From contig NZ_HG424498.1 in assembly GCF_000336385.2 (NCBI RefSeq), forward strand, positions 1-33,419: DNA of 33,419 nt. Direction: 5' to 3'. Of this stretch, positions 19,435 to 27,216 are shown in pieces. Position numbers and translations under genes: made by a program. The notes beneath the pieces were generated by a model. That model was not told the DNA's origin, searched no databases, and saw only the letters and a program-made list of their open reading frames with translations. Each line of letters starts with the position of its first letter. The first letter of the stretch is position 1. Source of the DNA: Lysobacter antibioticus HS124 (GTDB lineage: Bacteria > Pseudomonadota > Gammaproteobacteria > Xanthomonadales > Xanthomonadaceae).

Positions 19435-19570
19435 GAGCGCTCCCAGACTGAGGAACACGAACGCAGGCGGCGCGAAGGCATGCCGGAGGCGCGGTCCGCA
19501 GGCGCCGCGCGCGGTTCGAATCGAATCCGCAGGTTAGGCCGGCATCGCGTACGCACCTGCGACGGCCATC

Positions 19571-19603
19571 GCAGATACGCCGTGCCGCGACCGGCATATC
19601 TGC
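19571..19603. promoter_or_regulatory. Imperfect palindrome upstream of the DUF3574 gene
   Basis: GCAGATA (19571-19577) pairs with TATCTGC (19597-19603), and inside it GCCG (19579-19582) pairs with CGGC (19592-19595), leaving one mismatch and a 9-base centre. It lies 18 bases before the ATG at 19622, so it could be an operator or a leader hairpin. Confidence 0.4.
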
Positions 19604-19621
19604 GCGGTTCATCCTGGCAAG

Positions 19622-20125
19622 ATGGCGCCATCGCCGCTATCCGATGCCGTGATGCCGTCCATCGCCGATCCCGTCACGCAGCGCTCGCCGTCCCACTGGG
19701 TCCTCGCTGCGCTCTGGTGCGCGCTGGCCGGCTGCGCCTCGCTGGCGCCGCTTCCGCTGCCGCGCGAAGCCTGCAGCGAACGCCGCGCGGACCGGTTGCT
19801 GTTCGGCATGAACAGTCCCGACGGCCCGGTGAGCGACGCGCAGTGGCAGGCCTTTCTGGCCGAAGTGGTGACGCCGCGCTTTCCCGACGGGCTGACCGTG
19901 TACCAGGCCAAGGGCCAATGGCGCGGCGCCGGCGGCGAGATCGAACAAGAGGATTCGCGCGCGATCGATCTGGTCCACGCCGACAGCGCGGACGGTCGCC
20001 GGCGTGTGGTCGAGATCGCCGAGCTGTACAAGCAGCGCTTCCGCCAGGAAGCGGTGCTGATCCTCAGCGCGCCCGCGCGCGCCTGCTTCGCCTCCGCAAC
20101 CCGTGCGGATGCGCCGGCCGGCTGA
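19622..20125 (+). CDS. DUF3574 lipoprotein
   Basis: The 167-aa protein contains the DUF3574 pattern: LLFGMNSPDGPVSDAQWQAF, VVTPRFPDGLTVYQAKGQWR and IEQEDSRAIDLVH, at residues of about 59-123. The family is widespread and has no established function. A lipobox LAGC (Cys at residue 38) after the hydrophobic stretch HWVLAALWCALAGC indicates a lipoprotein. The ATG at 19622 is used here; a second in-frame ATG at 19652 would give a more usual 28-residue signal, and neither has a convincing Shine-Dalgarno. The gene diverges from 19045-19434 and converges with the DUF2164 gene, 21 bases away. Confidence 0.82.
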   Translation: MAPSPLSDAVMPSIADPVTQRSPSHWVLAALWCALAGCASLAPLPLPREACSERRADRLLFGMNSPDGPVSDAQWQAFLAEVVTPRFPDGLTVYQAKGQWRGAGGEIEQEDSRAIDLVHADSADGRRRVVEIAELYKQRFRQEAVLILSAPARACFASATRADAPAG

Positions 20126-20146
20126 ACGCCGTCGCGCCGCGCGGGT

Positions 20147-20401
20147 TCAAGGCCGCAGTTCGGTCGGCTGTTCGAGCTGATAGCAGGCGTCGGCGAGGTC
20201 GTCGAACTTGGCCGCCAGCAACGCCTGCGCATCGCGCACGCCGCGGTTGTAGTAGTGAGCGCCGATCTGCTCGGAAACGAAGTCGAGCAGGAACTCGCCG
20301 TCGAAGCGTCCCAGCGGCTGCCCCAGTTCGCGTTCGAAGTAGCTTTGCAGCTTGCCGACCAGCAGGGCCTTTTCTTCGGCATCGAAACGGATGGCGGGCA
20401 T
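20147..20401 (-). CDS. DUF2164 family protein
   Basis: This is an 84-aa soluble protein matching DUF2164: an N-terminal IRFDAEEKALLVGKLQSYFE, then LGRFDGEFLLDFVSEQIGAHYYNRGVRDAQ and a final helix. The family is small, conserved in proteobacteria, and of unknown function. It follows the MOSC gene by 41 bases on the same strand and is probably co-transcribed with it. No metal or catalytic motif is evident. Confidence 0.88.
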   Translation of the reverse strand: MPAIRFDAEEKALLVGKLQSYFERELGQPLGRFDGEFLLDFVSEQIGAHYYNRGVRDAQALLAAKFDDLADACYQLEQPTELRP

Positions 20402-20442
20402 CGTGGAGCTCGCAGGCGGGATGGCGTCGCAGTGTACGCAAC

Positions 20443-21174
20443 TCAGCCGGCGGCCGGCCCCTCGATGCGCGAACCCCAGTCCTCGACCGCATCGCGCGCC
20501 AGCCGGTTCTCGACCAGCTTGCGCCACGACGGCACCAAGGGCAGCGCCGAGGCGGCGCGCAACTCGTCGCGGTCCAAGGTGCGCGTATACAGCAGGGTCG
20601 CCAACCGCTGCAGGCTCCATTGCGGCCACGGCCGTTCGATCAGGCTCAGGGCGTCGCCGGCCTCGGCCTCGCCGCCTTGGATCACCCGGTAGTACCAGCC
20701 GGTGCGGCCGCTGGCCTGCACCCGCCGCGCCATGTCGGCGACGCCGAAGCGGTCGTTGAGCTTCCAGCACGGCTGCCGGCCCTGGCTGACCTCCAGCACC
20801 GCGTCGCCGCAGCGATAGCGGTCGCCCAGGCATACGCTCGCCTCGTCGAGCCCGATGCTGCTGAGGTTCTCGCCGAACGCACCGGGCGCGGCCAGCAGCG
20901 CGTGCGCGCCGAGCTCCTCGCGCCATGCCGGGTAATGATCGAACGGGTAATGATGCACGGCCTTGTCCGGCCCGCCGTGCACGCGCCGGTCGCCCTGTTC
21001 GTCGCCGTCGAGTCCGTGTTCGCCGATGCGCACCCGTCCGGCGACGGCGCGCTTGTCGATCGCGCTGAGGCTGCCCGGCCGGGTGTACGGCTGCGCGCGC
21101 CCGCTCAGCCAGGCCAGCACCGGCACCGCGGCAGCGGCTTGCAGGGCGGATCGGGGTTCTGAAACGGTGTCCAT
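20443..21174 (-). CDS. MOSC domain protein (YiiM-like)
   Basis: The 243-aa protein carries a MOSC domain, which in YiiM/YuaD-type and mARC enzymes binds molybdenum cofactor through a conserved Cys. Visible motifs are GLDGDEQGDRRVHGGPDKAVHHYP (about 54-77), APGAFGENLSSIGLDEASVCLGDRY and EVSQGRQPCWKLNDRF, where Cys136 is the likely Mo ligand. The segment after residue 160 (TGWYYRVIQGGEAEAGD ... ERPWPQWSL) matches the helical 3-alpha domain following MOSC in YiiM, whose substrates include N-hydroxylated base analogues. The ATG at 21174 was preferred over a GTG at 21213; neither has a clear ribosome-binding site. It probably forms an operon with the DUF2164 gene. Confidence 0.88.
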   Translation of the reverse strand: MDTVSEPRSALQAAAAVPVLAWLSGRAQPYTRPGSLSAIDKRAVAGRVRIGEHGLDGDEQGDRRVHGGPDKAVHHYPFDHYPAWREELGAHALLAAPGAFGENLSSIGLDEASVCLGDRYRCGDAVLEVSQGRQPCWKLNDRFGVADMARRVQASGRTGWYYRVIQGGEAEAGDALSLIERPWPQWSLQRLATLLYTRTLDRDELRAASALPLVPSWRKLVENRLARDAVEDWGSRIEGPAAG

Positions 21175-21224
21175 GCTTGGCACGGCGACGGGCGGAAGAC
21201 CCCATCCTGGCACGCGCGCAAACG

Positions 21225-21250
21225 AAAAACCCCGCCGAAGCGGGGCTTTT
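21225..21250 (-). terminator. Terminator of the FadL-type porin gene
   Basis: On the minus strand GCCCCGC, loop TTCG, GCGGGG and then five T form a classic intrinsic terminator (stem 21230-21235 / 21240-21245). It lies 46 bases after the porin stop codon and before the MOSC start. Confidence 0.88.
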
Positions 21251-21295
21251 CGTTCAGCTATGCCGTTCGGACGTTCGGTCCGAACGCAGACCCGG

Positions 21296-22675
21296 TCAGA
21301 ACTTGTACTGAGCGGCGATGCCGAACAGGTCGGCGTGGCCCTTGTAGGTACCGGTCAGGCGCGAGCCGCTGCTCGAGACCACGTCGATCTTCGGGCTGTC
21401 GATCTCGATGCGGGTGTAGGCCGCGTCGACGCTCAGGTGCTCGTTCGCGTTCCAGGTCAGGCCCAGCGAGTACAGGGTGCGATCGTTGTCCGGCAGACGC
21501 GGGGTGCGATGGTGATCGTTGGTCGGGGTCTCGTCCAGCGCGATGCCGCCGCGCAGGGTGATGGCGTCGCTGAGGTCGTACTCGGCGCCCAGCGCGTACA
21601 TCATCGTGTCTTCCCACTCGAACGGCTCGCTGGTGATCGGCGTGCCGTTGGCGCGGACGATGTCGACCGACTTCAGCGAGTGCCAATCGGTCTGCTGCGC
21701 ATCGAACATCATGCGGAACTGATCGGTGAACTCGTACTGCAGGCTCAGGGTGTCGACGCTCGGGGTGGTTAGCTTGGCGCCGCCCGGGCCCGAGTTGTAC
21801 TGGGTGATGCCGCGCGCGGCCAGCAGCGCCGAAACGTTGGCCGGCTTGGTGAACTCGATGTTGCCTTCCAGCTCGTGATCGATCTCCGAGCGGTGCGAGT
21901 AGCCGATCGAGAACTTGTCGGTCGGCTTCCACTGCAGGCCGACGATCCAGCCCAGGCCGTAGTCGTCGCCCTTGACCTTGGCGTAGCCGTCGTTCTTCTG
22001 CGGGCCGAACGGCGCGGCGACCGGGTTCGGGGTGGTGCAGGCGGCGATGCTGACGCGGCAGATCGCCGAGCCGAAGTCGACCGCATTGGTCAGGGTGGCT
22101 TCGGCGCGCTCCCAGACCAGGCCGGCGCCGACCGAGAAGCGGTCGGTCAGGGCCAGGCCGGCGGAGAAGGTCAGGTCGATGGTCTTCACTTCCGATTCGA
22201 CCGCGTGGTAGCGGCCGACCCAGTCGCGGTCGTATTCGGTCTTCAAGCCGAACGGCGCGTTCAACTGGGCGCCGAGGGTCAGCTTCTCGAACGCGCCCGA
22301 CAGCGGCATCACGATCGACAGCGCCGGTACCGGCTGCGCATCGCCCGGGTCGCCGCCGTTGCCGCCGGTCAGCGGACGCGCGAGCAGGGTACCGGCCGCG
22401 GCCGAACCGCCGCCGCGGAACTTCGCGGTCAGGTCGATCACGGTCACGTCGCCGCGAATCGTCAGCGAGTCCAGGTTCACCATCGCGGCCGGGTTGTTGG
22501 TCACGACGGCGGCATCGTTCTTGGCGGTGGCGCTGCCGGCGAACGCACGGCCCTGGTTCTTGACGCTGTTTTCGCGGATCTGGAAGCCGGTCGCCCCGGC
22601 CGAACCGACGCTGATGACGCCGGCGATGCCGAGCGCGAGCGCGGTCAGGCGGGAGATGCGGTGTGAGGCTTGCAT
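21296..22675 (-). CDS. FadL/OmpP1-type outer membrane porin
   Basis: FadL-type proteins are 14-stranded outer-membrane barrels that let long-chain fatty acids or other hydrophobic compounds enter. The 459-aa protein has a Sec signal (residues 1-29, cleaved after SAGA), then TGFQIRENSVKNQGRAFAGSA and the family motif NNPAAM in the N-terminal hatch region. Alternating aromatic strands follow and the chain ends in Phe, as barrel proteins do. An extra loop of about residues 198-214 has two Cys (ICRVSIAAC) that could form a disulfide. The ATG at 22675 has GGAG upstream. It is monocistronic and ends at its own terminator. Confidence 0.93.
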   Translation of the reverse strand: MQASHRISRLTALALGIAGVISVGSAGATGFQIRENSVKNQGRAFAGSATAKNDAAVVTNNPAAMVNLDSLTIRGDVTVIDLTAKFRGGGSAAAGTLLARPLTGGNGGDPGDAQPVPALSIVMPLSGAFEKLTLGAQLNAPFGLKTEYDRDWVGRYHAVESEVKTIDLTFSAGLALTDRFSVGAGLVWERAEATLTNAVDFGSAICRVSIAACTTPNPVAAPFGPQKNDGYAKVKGDDYGLGWIVGLQWKPTDKFSIGYSHRSEIDHELEGNIEFTKPANVSALLAARGITQYNSGPGGAKLTTPSVDTLSLQYEFTDQFRMMFDAQQTDWHSLKSVDIVRANGTPITSEPFEWEDTMMYALGAEYDLSDAITLRGGIALDETPTNDHHRTPRLPDNDRTLYSLGLTWNANEHLSVDAAYTRIEIDSPKIDVVSSSGSRLTGTYKGHADLFGIAAQYKF

Positions 22676-22786
22676 GCGTGTAGTCTCCGTTGGAGTATTT
22701 TTCGTTCTATCGCGGCGTAGAGCACGGGGCCGCGCGAGTCGGCCCGGTTCCGCCGGAAACCCCTCCCGACGTACGACGCCGTATGC

Positions 22787-22792
22787 ACTATA
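22787..22792 (-). promoter_or_regulatory. Possible -10 element of the porin gene
   Basis: On the minus strand the hexamer TATAGT lies in an AT-richer patch about 110 bases before the porin ATG, in the 261-base spacer shared with the divergent rhomboid gene. A TTAGCG 18 bases upstream of it is only a weak -35. Confidence 0.35.
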
Positions 22793-22936
22793 GCGCGGCC
22801 ATTAACCGAACGCTAACAATACGCCCAAGATCGCAAAATCGTCCGTGCAGATGTCGCAAACCCATGTATTGCGGGCGTTTTTCCGGTTTCGACCGGTGCT
22901 TCGCAAGCCTCGTCCGATGCTGAATAGGCGTCGGCC

Positions 22937-23638
22937 ATGAGCATGTTCGTCGCCATCCCCTCACGCGAGCGCACGCGCCTGCGCTGGGCCACACCGCTGG
23001 TGTTCGCGCTGCTGTGGATCGCCTTCATCGTCTCGGCGCTGGTGCTGTCCGGACCGGAGCAACGCCGGCTGATGCTGGAGTGGGGCGCGCTGTCCGGCGG
23101 CCTGTCCAATCCGGCGCAATGGTGGGACGCCATCCGCGACGGCAGCATCCTGCGTCTGTTCAGCGCCTTGTTCCTGCATGCGGACTGGGCCCACCTGCTC
23201 GGCAATCTGGTGTTCCTGCTGATCTTCGGCTTGCCGGCCGAGCGCGCGATGGGGCCGTGGCGGCTGCTGGCGCTGTTCCTGTTCGGCGGCGCGGTGGCCA
23301 ACCTGGCCGCAGTGCTGGCGATCGGCACGCCGGACCGCCTGATCATCGGCGCCAGCGGCGCGGTATCGGCGCTGATCGGCGCCTATCTGGCGCTGTTCCC
23401 CAGCGCCAAGCTCGGCGTGGTGGTGCCGCTGGGCGTGTTCCTGCAGTTCGTGAAAGTGCCGGCGCCGCTGCTAATCGGCGTGTGGGCCCTGCTGCAAGTG
23501 GTGTTCACCTTCATCGGCCCGGCCTTCGGCGCCGTCGCCTGGTCCGCCCACCTCGCCGGTTTCGCCTTCGGCGGCGCCTTCGCTCTGATCGCCCGCGCCG
23601 GCATCGCCCGGCGGCTGCGGCGCAAGCGGGGGTATTGA
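22937..23638 (+). CDS. Rhomboid family intramembrane serine protease
   Basis: Rhomboids cut membrane proteins within or near the bilayer. The 233-aa protein has six predicted helices. The HxxxN-type segment LFLHADWAHLLGNLVFLLIFG marks helix 2, Ser140 in GASGAVSALIGAY is the nucleophile, and His205 in WSAHLAGFAFG completes the dyad. The protein ends with a basic tail (ARRLRRKRGY). The substrate is unknown. The ATG at 22937 has only a weak AGGCG; an ATG two codons later is an alternative. Heptad repeat tracts separate it from the DUF1820 gene. Confidence 0.93.
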   Translation: MSMFVAIPSRERTRLRWATPLVFALLWIAFIVSALVLSGPEQRRLMLEWGALSGGLSNPAQWWDAIRDGSILRLFSALFLHADWAHLLGNLVFLLIFGLPAERAMGPWRLLALFLFGGAVANLAAVLAIGTPDRLIIGASGAVSALIGAYLALFPSAKLGVVVPLGVFLQFVKVPAPLLIGVWALLQVVFTFIGPAFGAVAWSAHLAGFAFGGAFALIARAGIARRLRRKRGY

Positions 23639-23642
23639 GGGC

Positions 23643-23672
23643 TGGGATTCGGGATTGGGGATTCGGGATTCG
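23643..23672 (+). repeat. G-rich heptad tract after the rhomboid gene
   Basis: GGGATTC, GGGATTG, GGGATTC, GGGATTC-like units are arrayed head to tail. Four G-runs with loops of 3-4 bases satisfy the G-quadruplex rule on the plus strand. An inverted copy lies at 23714-23745. Confidence 0.75.
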
Positions 23673-23713
23673 TCAAAGCCAAGGCACCATCGCCGCCGTT
23701 GCTTTTGCTCTTG

Positions 23714-23745
23714 CCAATCCCGAATCCCCAATCCCCAATCCCCGC
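23714..23745 (-). repeat. Inverted G-rich heptad tract
   Basis: AATCCCG/AATCCCC units are the inverted counterpart of the tract at 23643-23672, separated by about 41 bases. The minus strand is G-quadruplex capable, and the pair could also form a long hairpin in RNA, possibly acting as the rhomboid transcript's 3' end. Confidence 0.72.
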
Positions 23746-23823
23746 TCTGCGGACCCCGATCGCCCTTGAGTTTCCCTGCGGCAACCCCACGCTAATCAAG
23801 CAACGACGCCGCGCATTTGCCGA

Positions 23824-23844
23824 CCCCGAATCCCCAATCCCGAA
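23824..23844 (-). repeat. Short heptad tract before the DUF1820 gene
   Basis: CCCCGAATCCCCAATCCCG gives three G-runs on the minus strand. It ends 12 bases before the ATG at 23856, in the leader of the gene, like the tract before the transporter at 4121. Confidence 0.65.
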
Positions 23845-23855
23845 GCTCCGCTGCA

Positions 23856-24173
23856 ATGGCCACGCTCTACAAAATCACCTTCCTCAACGCCGGCAAGATC
23901 TACGAGCTGTACGCGCGCAAGATCGCCTCGGGCAACCTGTGGGGTTTCACCGAGGTCAGCGAATTGGTGTTCGATCTGCACGAAGGCCTGGTGGTCGATC
24001 CGACCGAGGAGCGGTTGCGCGACGAGTTCGGCAATACCCGCGTGCTGCATCTGCCGATGCAGAGCATCGTGCGCATCGAGGAAGTCGAGCGCAAAGGCCA
24101 GTCGGCGATCCGCGACGCCGCGACCGGCGAGAAGGTGGTCACGCCGTTCCCGTTGCCGGCCAAGCCGCGCTGA
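23856..24173 (+). CDS. DUF1820 family protein
   Basis: This 105-aa soluble protein belongs to DUF1820: YKITFLNAGKIYELYARKIASGNLWGFTEVSELVF then LVVDPTEERLRDEFGNTRVLHLPMQSIVRIEEVERKG. The strand-rich pattern and KVYELYAR-type motif are conserved in gammaproteobacteria, with no known function. The ATG at 23856 begins the conserved protein; 13 upstream residues in the same frame are encoded by the heptad tract and are not part of the family. It ends at the bidirectional terminator shared with ctpA. Confidence 0.88.
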   Translation: MATLYKITFLNAGKIYELYARKIASGNLWGFTEVSELVFDLHEGLVVDPTEERLRDEFGNTRVLHLPMQSIVRIEEVERKGQSAIRDAATGEKVVTPFPLPAKPR

Positions 24174-24194
24174 GGGCGCGCTCGCGCAGGCAAG

Positions 24195-24221
24195 AAAAAA
24201 CCCGGCCGAGGCCGGGTTTTT
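24195..24221. terminator. Bidirectional terminator between DUF1820 and ctpA genes
   Basis: A stem CCCGGC / GCCGGG with loop CGAG is flanked by six A on the left and five T on the right, so it can end transcripts from both strands. It lies 21 bases after each of the two convergent stop codons. Confidence 0.92.
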
Positions 24222-24242
24222 CGTTCGCGGGGGCGAATGCGC

Positions 24243-25640
24243 TCAGCGTCGCGCCGTGCCGCCGGCATCGGCCACCGGCTTGGGCGCCGCCGGCTTCTTG
24301 AGTTCGGCCAGGGCCGCGGCGATCGGCGCCTCGCCTTCCAGCACTTCGCCGGCGTTGCTGCCGGGCGCGTCTTCCTCGTCGCCGTGCAGATGGCCCGGCA
24401 AGGTCGCTTCCGTGTAACTCGGGCGTTCATCGCCGTCGCGCTTGGCCGCGCGCACCACCACGTCGGGCACGATGCCCAGGGCCTGGATCGATTTGCCGCT
24501 GGGGGTGTAATAGCGCGCGGTGGTGAGCTTGACCGAGTCGCCGTTGTCCAGCGGCAGCACGGTCTGCACCGAGCCCTTGCCGAAGGTGCGGCTGCCGATC
24601 ACGCGCGCGCGGCCGTTGTCGCGCAGCGCGCCGGCCAGCACTTCCGAGGCGCTGGCCGAACCGGCGTCGACCAGCACCACCAGCGGCGCGCCGTCGAGGC
24701 GGTCGCCCGGGGTCGCGCCGAACTCGGCGTCGCTGATCGCGATGCGGCCGCGGGTGCTGACGATCTTGCCCTTCTCCAGCAGGTCGTCGGCGATCTGCAC
24801 CGCCGAGGTCAGCAGGCCGCCCGGATTGCTGCGCAGATCGATCACCAGGCCGCGCAGCTTGCCGCCGGCCTGGGCCTTGAGCTTCTCCAGCTGGGTTTCG
24901 AAGTCGGCCGCGGTATCGGCCTGGAACGCGGCGACGCGCAGGTAGCCGTAACCGGGTTCGAGCATGCGGCTCTTCACGCTGGCCACGCGGATGGTCTCGC
25001 GCACCACGGTCAGGTCGAAGGGCTTGTCGCGCCCTTCGCGCACGATGGTCAGCACCACCTTGCTGCCCGGCGCGCCGCGCAGCGGGCCGGAGTTGTCGCC
25101 TTCGTCGACTTTGAACGGCTTGCCGTCGATCGCGGTGATCACGTCGCCGGCCTTGATGCCGGCGCGCGCGGCCGGCGTGTCGTCGATCGGCGAAATCACC
25201 CGCAGGCTGCCGTCGGGCTGGCGCTGCAATTCCACGCCGATGCCGTCGTAGGCGCCGCGCGATTGCTCGTCGAAATCTTCGGCCGCGACCTTGTCCAGAT
25301 AGACGCTGTGCGGATCCAGGTCGAACAGTAAGCCGCGGATCGCCGAGTGCATCAGCTTGGCGTCGTCGACCGGTTCGACATAGGCCTGTTTGACCGCGTT
25401 GTACACGGCGACGTAGCGGCGGATCTCCTCGATCGGCACCTTCGATTCGCTGTCCTCGCCCTTGCCGGCGGCGGTTTTTTTCTTGGACGGCGCTTCGCCG
25501 GCCGGCGCCGGCGCTTGCGGCTGACCGGTTTCGCTCGCCGGCGGCGCCGGCTTGGCCGGCGGGTCCTGCGCCCACGCCGGTACGGCGCCGAGCGCCAGGG
25601 CGAGCGGAAGCAGACTACGCAGGGGGTGACGCAAAGACAT
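24243..25640 (-). CDS. C-terminal processing peptidase, S41 family
   Basis: CtpA/Prc-type proteases degrade or trim periplasmic proteins, including cell-wall hydrolases in several bacteria. The 465-aa protein has a signal peptide (residues 1-24, PAWA|Q), a Pro/Ala linker (26-62), an N-terminal helical part, a PDZ domain (about 132-215, with YDGIGVELQ and AGIKAGDVITAIDG) and the S41 core. The nucleophile lies in SASASE (328-333) and the general base is Lys355 in FGKGSVQT. The C-terminal tail is acidic then Pro/Ala-rich. The ATG at 25640 gives the signal peptide; an upstream in-frame extension is not protein-like. It is third in the gpmI-envC-ctpA order but lies 310 bases after envC, so it may have its own promoter. 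Confidence 0.93.
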   Translation of the reverse strand: MSLRHPLRSLLPLALALGAVPAWAQDPPAKPAPPASETGQPQAPAPAGEAPSKKKTAAGKGEDSESKVPIEEIRRYVAVYNAVKQAYVEPVDDAKLMHSAIRGLLFDLDPHSVYLDKVAAEDFDEQSRGAYDGIGVELQRQPDGSLRVISPIDDTPAARAGIKAGDVITAIDGKPFKVDEGDNSGPLRGAPGSKVVLTIVREGRDKPFDLTVVRETIRVASVKSRMLEPGYGYLRVAAFQADTAADFETQLEKLKAQAGGKLRGLVIDLRSNPGGLLTSAVQIADDLLEKGKIVSTRGRIAISDAEFGATPGDRLDGAPLVVLVDAGSASASEVLAGALRDNGRARVIGSRTFGKGSVQTVLPLDNGDSVKLTTARYYTPSGKSIQALGIVPDVVVRAAKRDGDERPSYTEATLPGHLHGDEEDAPGSNAGEVLEGEAPIAAALAELKKPAAPKPVADAGGTARR

Positions 25641-25950
25641 GCACGACGCTCCGGACAGCGGAATGGGGGTTGGCCTCGCGCCCGCCGCGCACGGCGGGCC
25701 GGGTACCTGGCTACGACCGCGTGCGGCGGGCGCAGGTTCCATGGCCTATCTGCGCACGTTAAGCCGCGCGCGCGCAAGCTTTCGTTAACCCAATACCGGT
25801 TCGTTCAGAGCCGCCGCGGCGCGGGCATGCGCCGCCCGCGGGTCGCCCGCGCAAGTGCTTGATCCGGCGCCGGCGAACTCGAGCGCGGCCCGCTCGGCAT
25901 CGTCCCGGGCGGTTCGGGCGGGACGGCCCCGACCTCGCCCGAAACCGTGG
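25641..25950. other. 310-base spacer between the EnvC-like gene and ctpA
   Basis: I see no gene here. The stretch near ctpA has an AT-richer patch with TTAACG twice on the minus strand (25757-25762 and 25783-25788, 26 bases apart) that may belong to a ctpA promoter. A 15-base string at 25850-25864 recurs exactly at 28867-28881, upstream of gpmI. Confidence 0.45.
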
Positions 25951-27216
25951 TCAGCGTCGCAGCCAGGCGTTGGGATTGACCGGCTGACCGCCGCGGCGCA
26001 ACTCGAAGTACAGCGCCGGCCGGCCGTGGCCGCCGGAGCTGCCGACCGTGGCGATCGCGTCGCCGCGCTTGACCGCAGCGCCGGCATCCTTGAGCAGGGC
26101 GTCGTTGTTGGCGTACAGGCTCATGTAGCCGTTGCCGTGGTCGACGATCAGCAGCAGGCCGTAGCCGGTCATCCACTCCGAGTACACCACCGTGCCGTCG
26201 CCGACCGCCTTGACCGTGGCCCCGGCCGGCGCGCCGATCAGCAGGCCTTCGCTGCTGCGGCCGTCGGGCATGGTGCCGCCGAAGCCGGCCAGCAGGGCGC
26301 CGGACACCGGCCACCCCAAACCGCCCACCTGCGGCGGTGGCGCCTTGGCCACTTCGATCGGCGGCTTGCGCGGCGCGCGCGGCGGCGCGGGCTTGCCGGC
26401 GGCGGCGGCCGCAGCGGCGGCCTTGGCCTCGCGCGCTTCGCGTTCGGCGCGGGCCTTGGCGGCGGCGCGGCGTTGCGCCTCGGCGCGGGCCGCGGCAGCG
26501 CGCAGCTTGGCCAGCAGTTGCTCCAGGCCCTTGGCGTCGCGGCCGAGTTCGCGCTCGCGGTCGCTGCGGTCCTGGTACTTCTCGTTGATCTGCGCCACCA
26601 GGCTGGCGCGTTCTTTGCGATCGCGCTGCAGCTGGCCGAGTTGGTCGCGCTGCTGCTTGCGGGTGCTGTCCAGGGCCTGGCGGCGTTCGACGATCTCGCG
26701 CTCCAGCGCATCGAGTTCGCGCAACTGCGCCGACAGCTCGGCGATGCGCCGCGCGCGATCGCGCTGCACGTAGCCGTGATAGGCGAGCACGCGACCGCTG
26801 TCGGCGACCTTGTCCTGCGACAGCAGCAGTTTCAGCGGCGCGTCGTTGCCCTGCGCATAGGCGGCGCGCAGCAGCTGCGCGAGTTCCTTGCGCTGCGAGC
26901 CGAGCTTGGCGTTGAGCCCGTCGCGCCGGGTCTGCAGATCCTTCAGTGCGGTCTGCTCGCGCGCGAGCCGGGACTCGGTCTCGCGCAGCACTCGGTTGGA
27001 ATGGCCGACTTTCTCGTCGGCCTCGCGCAAGCGGAGCGAGGCGTCGCCGCGCTGGCCTTCGAGCTTGCGCCGTTCGGCCGCGACCGACTTGAGCTCGTTC
27101 TTGACCTTTTCCAGCTTGCGCTCGGCGTCGCGGCTGGTGTTCTGCCCGGCCGCGGACGCGGCCAGCGCGACCGTCAGGCCGACCGCCAACAGCAGCGCGC
27201 GCCGCAGCCGCATCAT
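25951..27216 (-). CDS. EnvC-like murein hydrolase activator with degenerate LytM domain
   Basis: EnvC-type proteins activate septal amidases rather than cutting peptidoglycan themselves. The 421-aa protein has a signal peptide (residues 1-24), a long coiled coil (about 27-250, [22 protein letters not shown] onward), an Ala/Arg/Lys- then Pro-rich linker, and a C-terminal LytM/M23 domain (about 305-421). The zinc site is degraded: the HxGxD motif reads SEGLLI (Ser322, Leu326) and HLHFE reads ALYFE (Ala401, Tyr403); only His360 in [12 protein letters not shown] remains. That fits an activator. The ATG at 27216 overlaps the gpmI stop by four bases, so the two are translationally coupled. Confidence 0.92.
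   Translation of the reverse strand: MMRLRRALLLAVGLTVALAASAAGQNTSRDAERKLEKVKNELKSVAAERRKLEGQRGDASLRLREADEKVGHSNRVLRETESRLAREQTALKDLQTRRDGLNAKLGSQRKELAQLLRAAYAQGNDAPLKLLLSQDKVADSGRVLAYHGYVQRDRARRIAELSAQLRELDALEREIVERRQALDSTRKQQRDQLGQLQRDRKERASLVAQINEKYQDRSDRERELGRDAKGLEQLLAKLRAAAARAEAQRRAAAKARAEREAREAKAAAAAAAAGKPAPPRAPRKPPIEVAKAPPPQVGGLGWPVSGALLAGFGGTMPDGRSSEGLLIGAPAGATVKAVGDGTVVYSEWMTGYGLLLIVDHGNGYMSLYANNDALLKDAGAAVKRGDAIATVGSSGGHGRPALYFELRRGGQPVNPNAWLRR

Noticed and set aside
19513-19528. A tRNA T-arm-like string GGTTCGAATCGAATCC
   Set aside because: No acceptor, D or anticodon arms can be built around it, and the self-complementary TTCGAATCGAA explains the look-alike.
23817-23855. N-terminal extension of the DUF1820 protein
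   Set aside because: The 13 extra residues are encoded by the heptad repeat tract and precede the conserved family start MATLYKITFLN.
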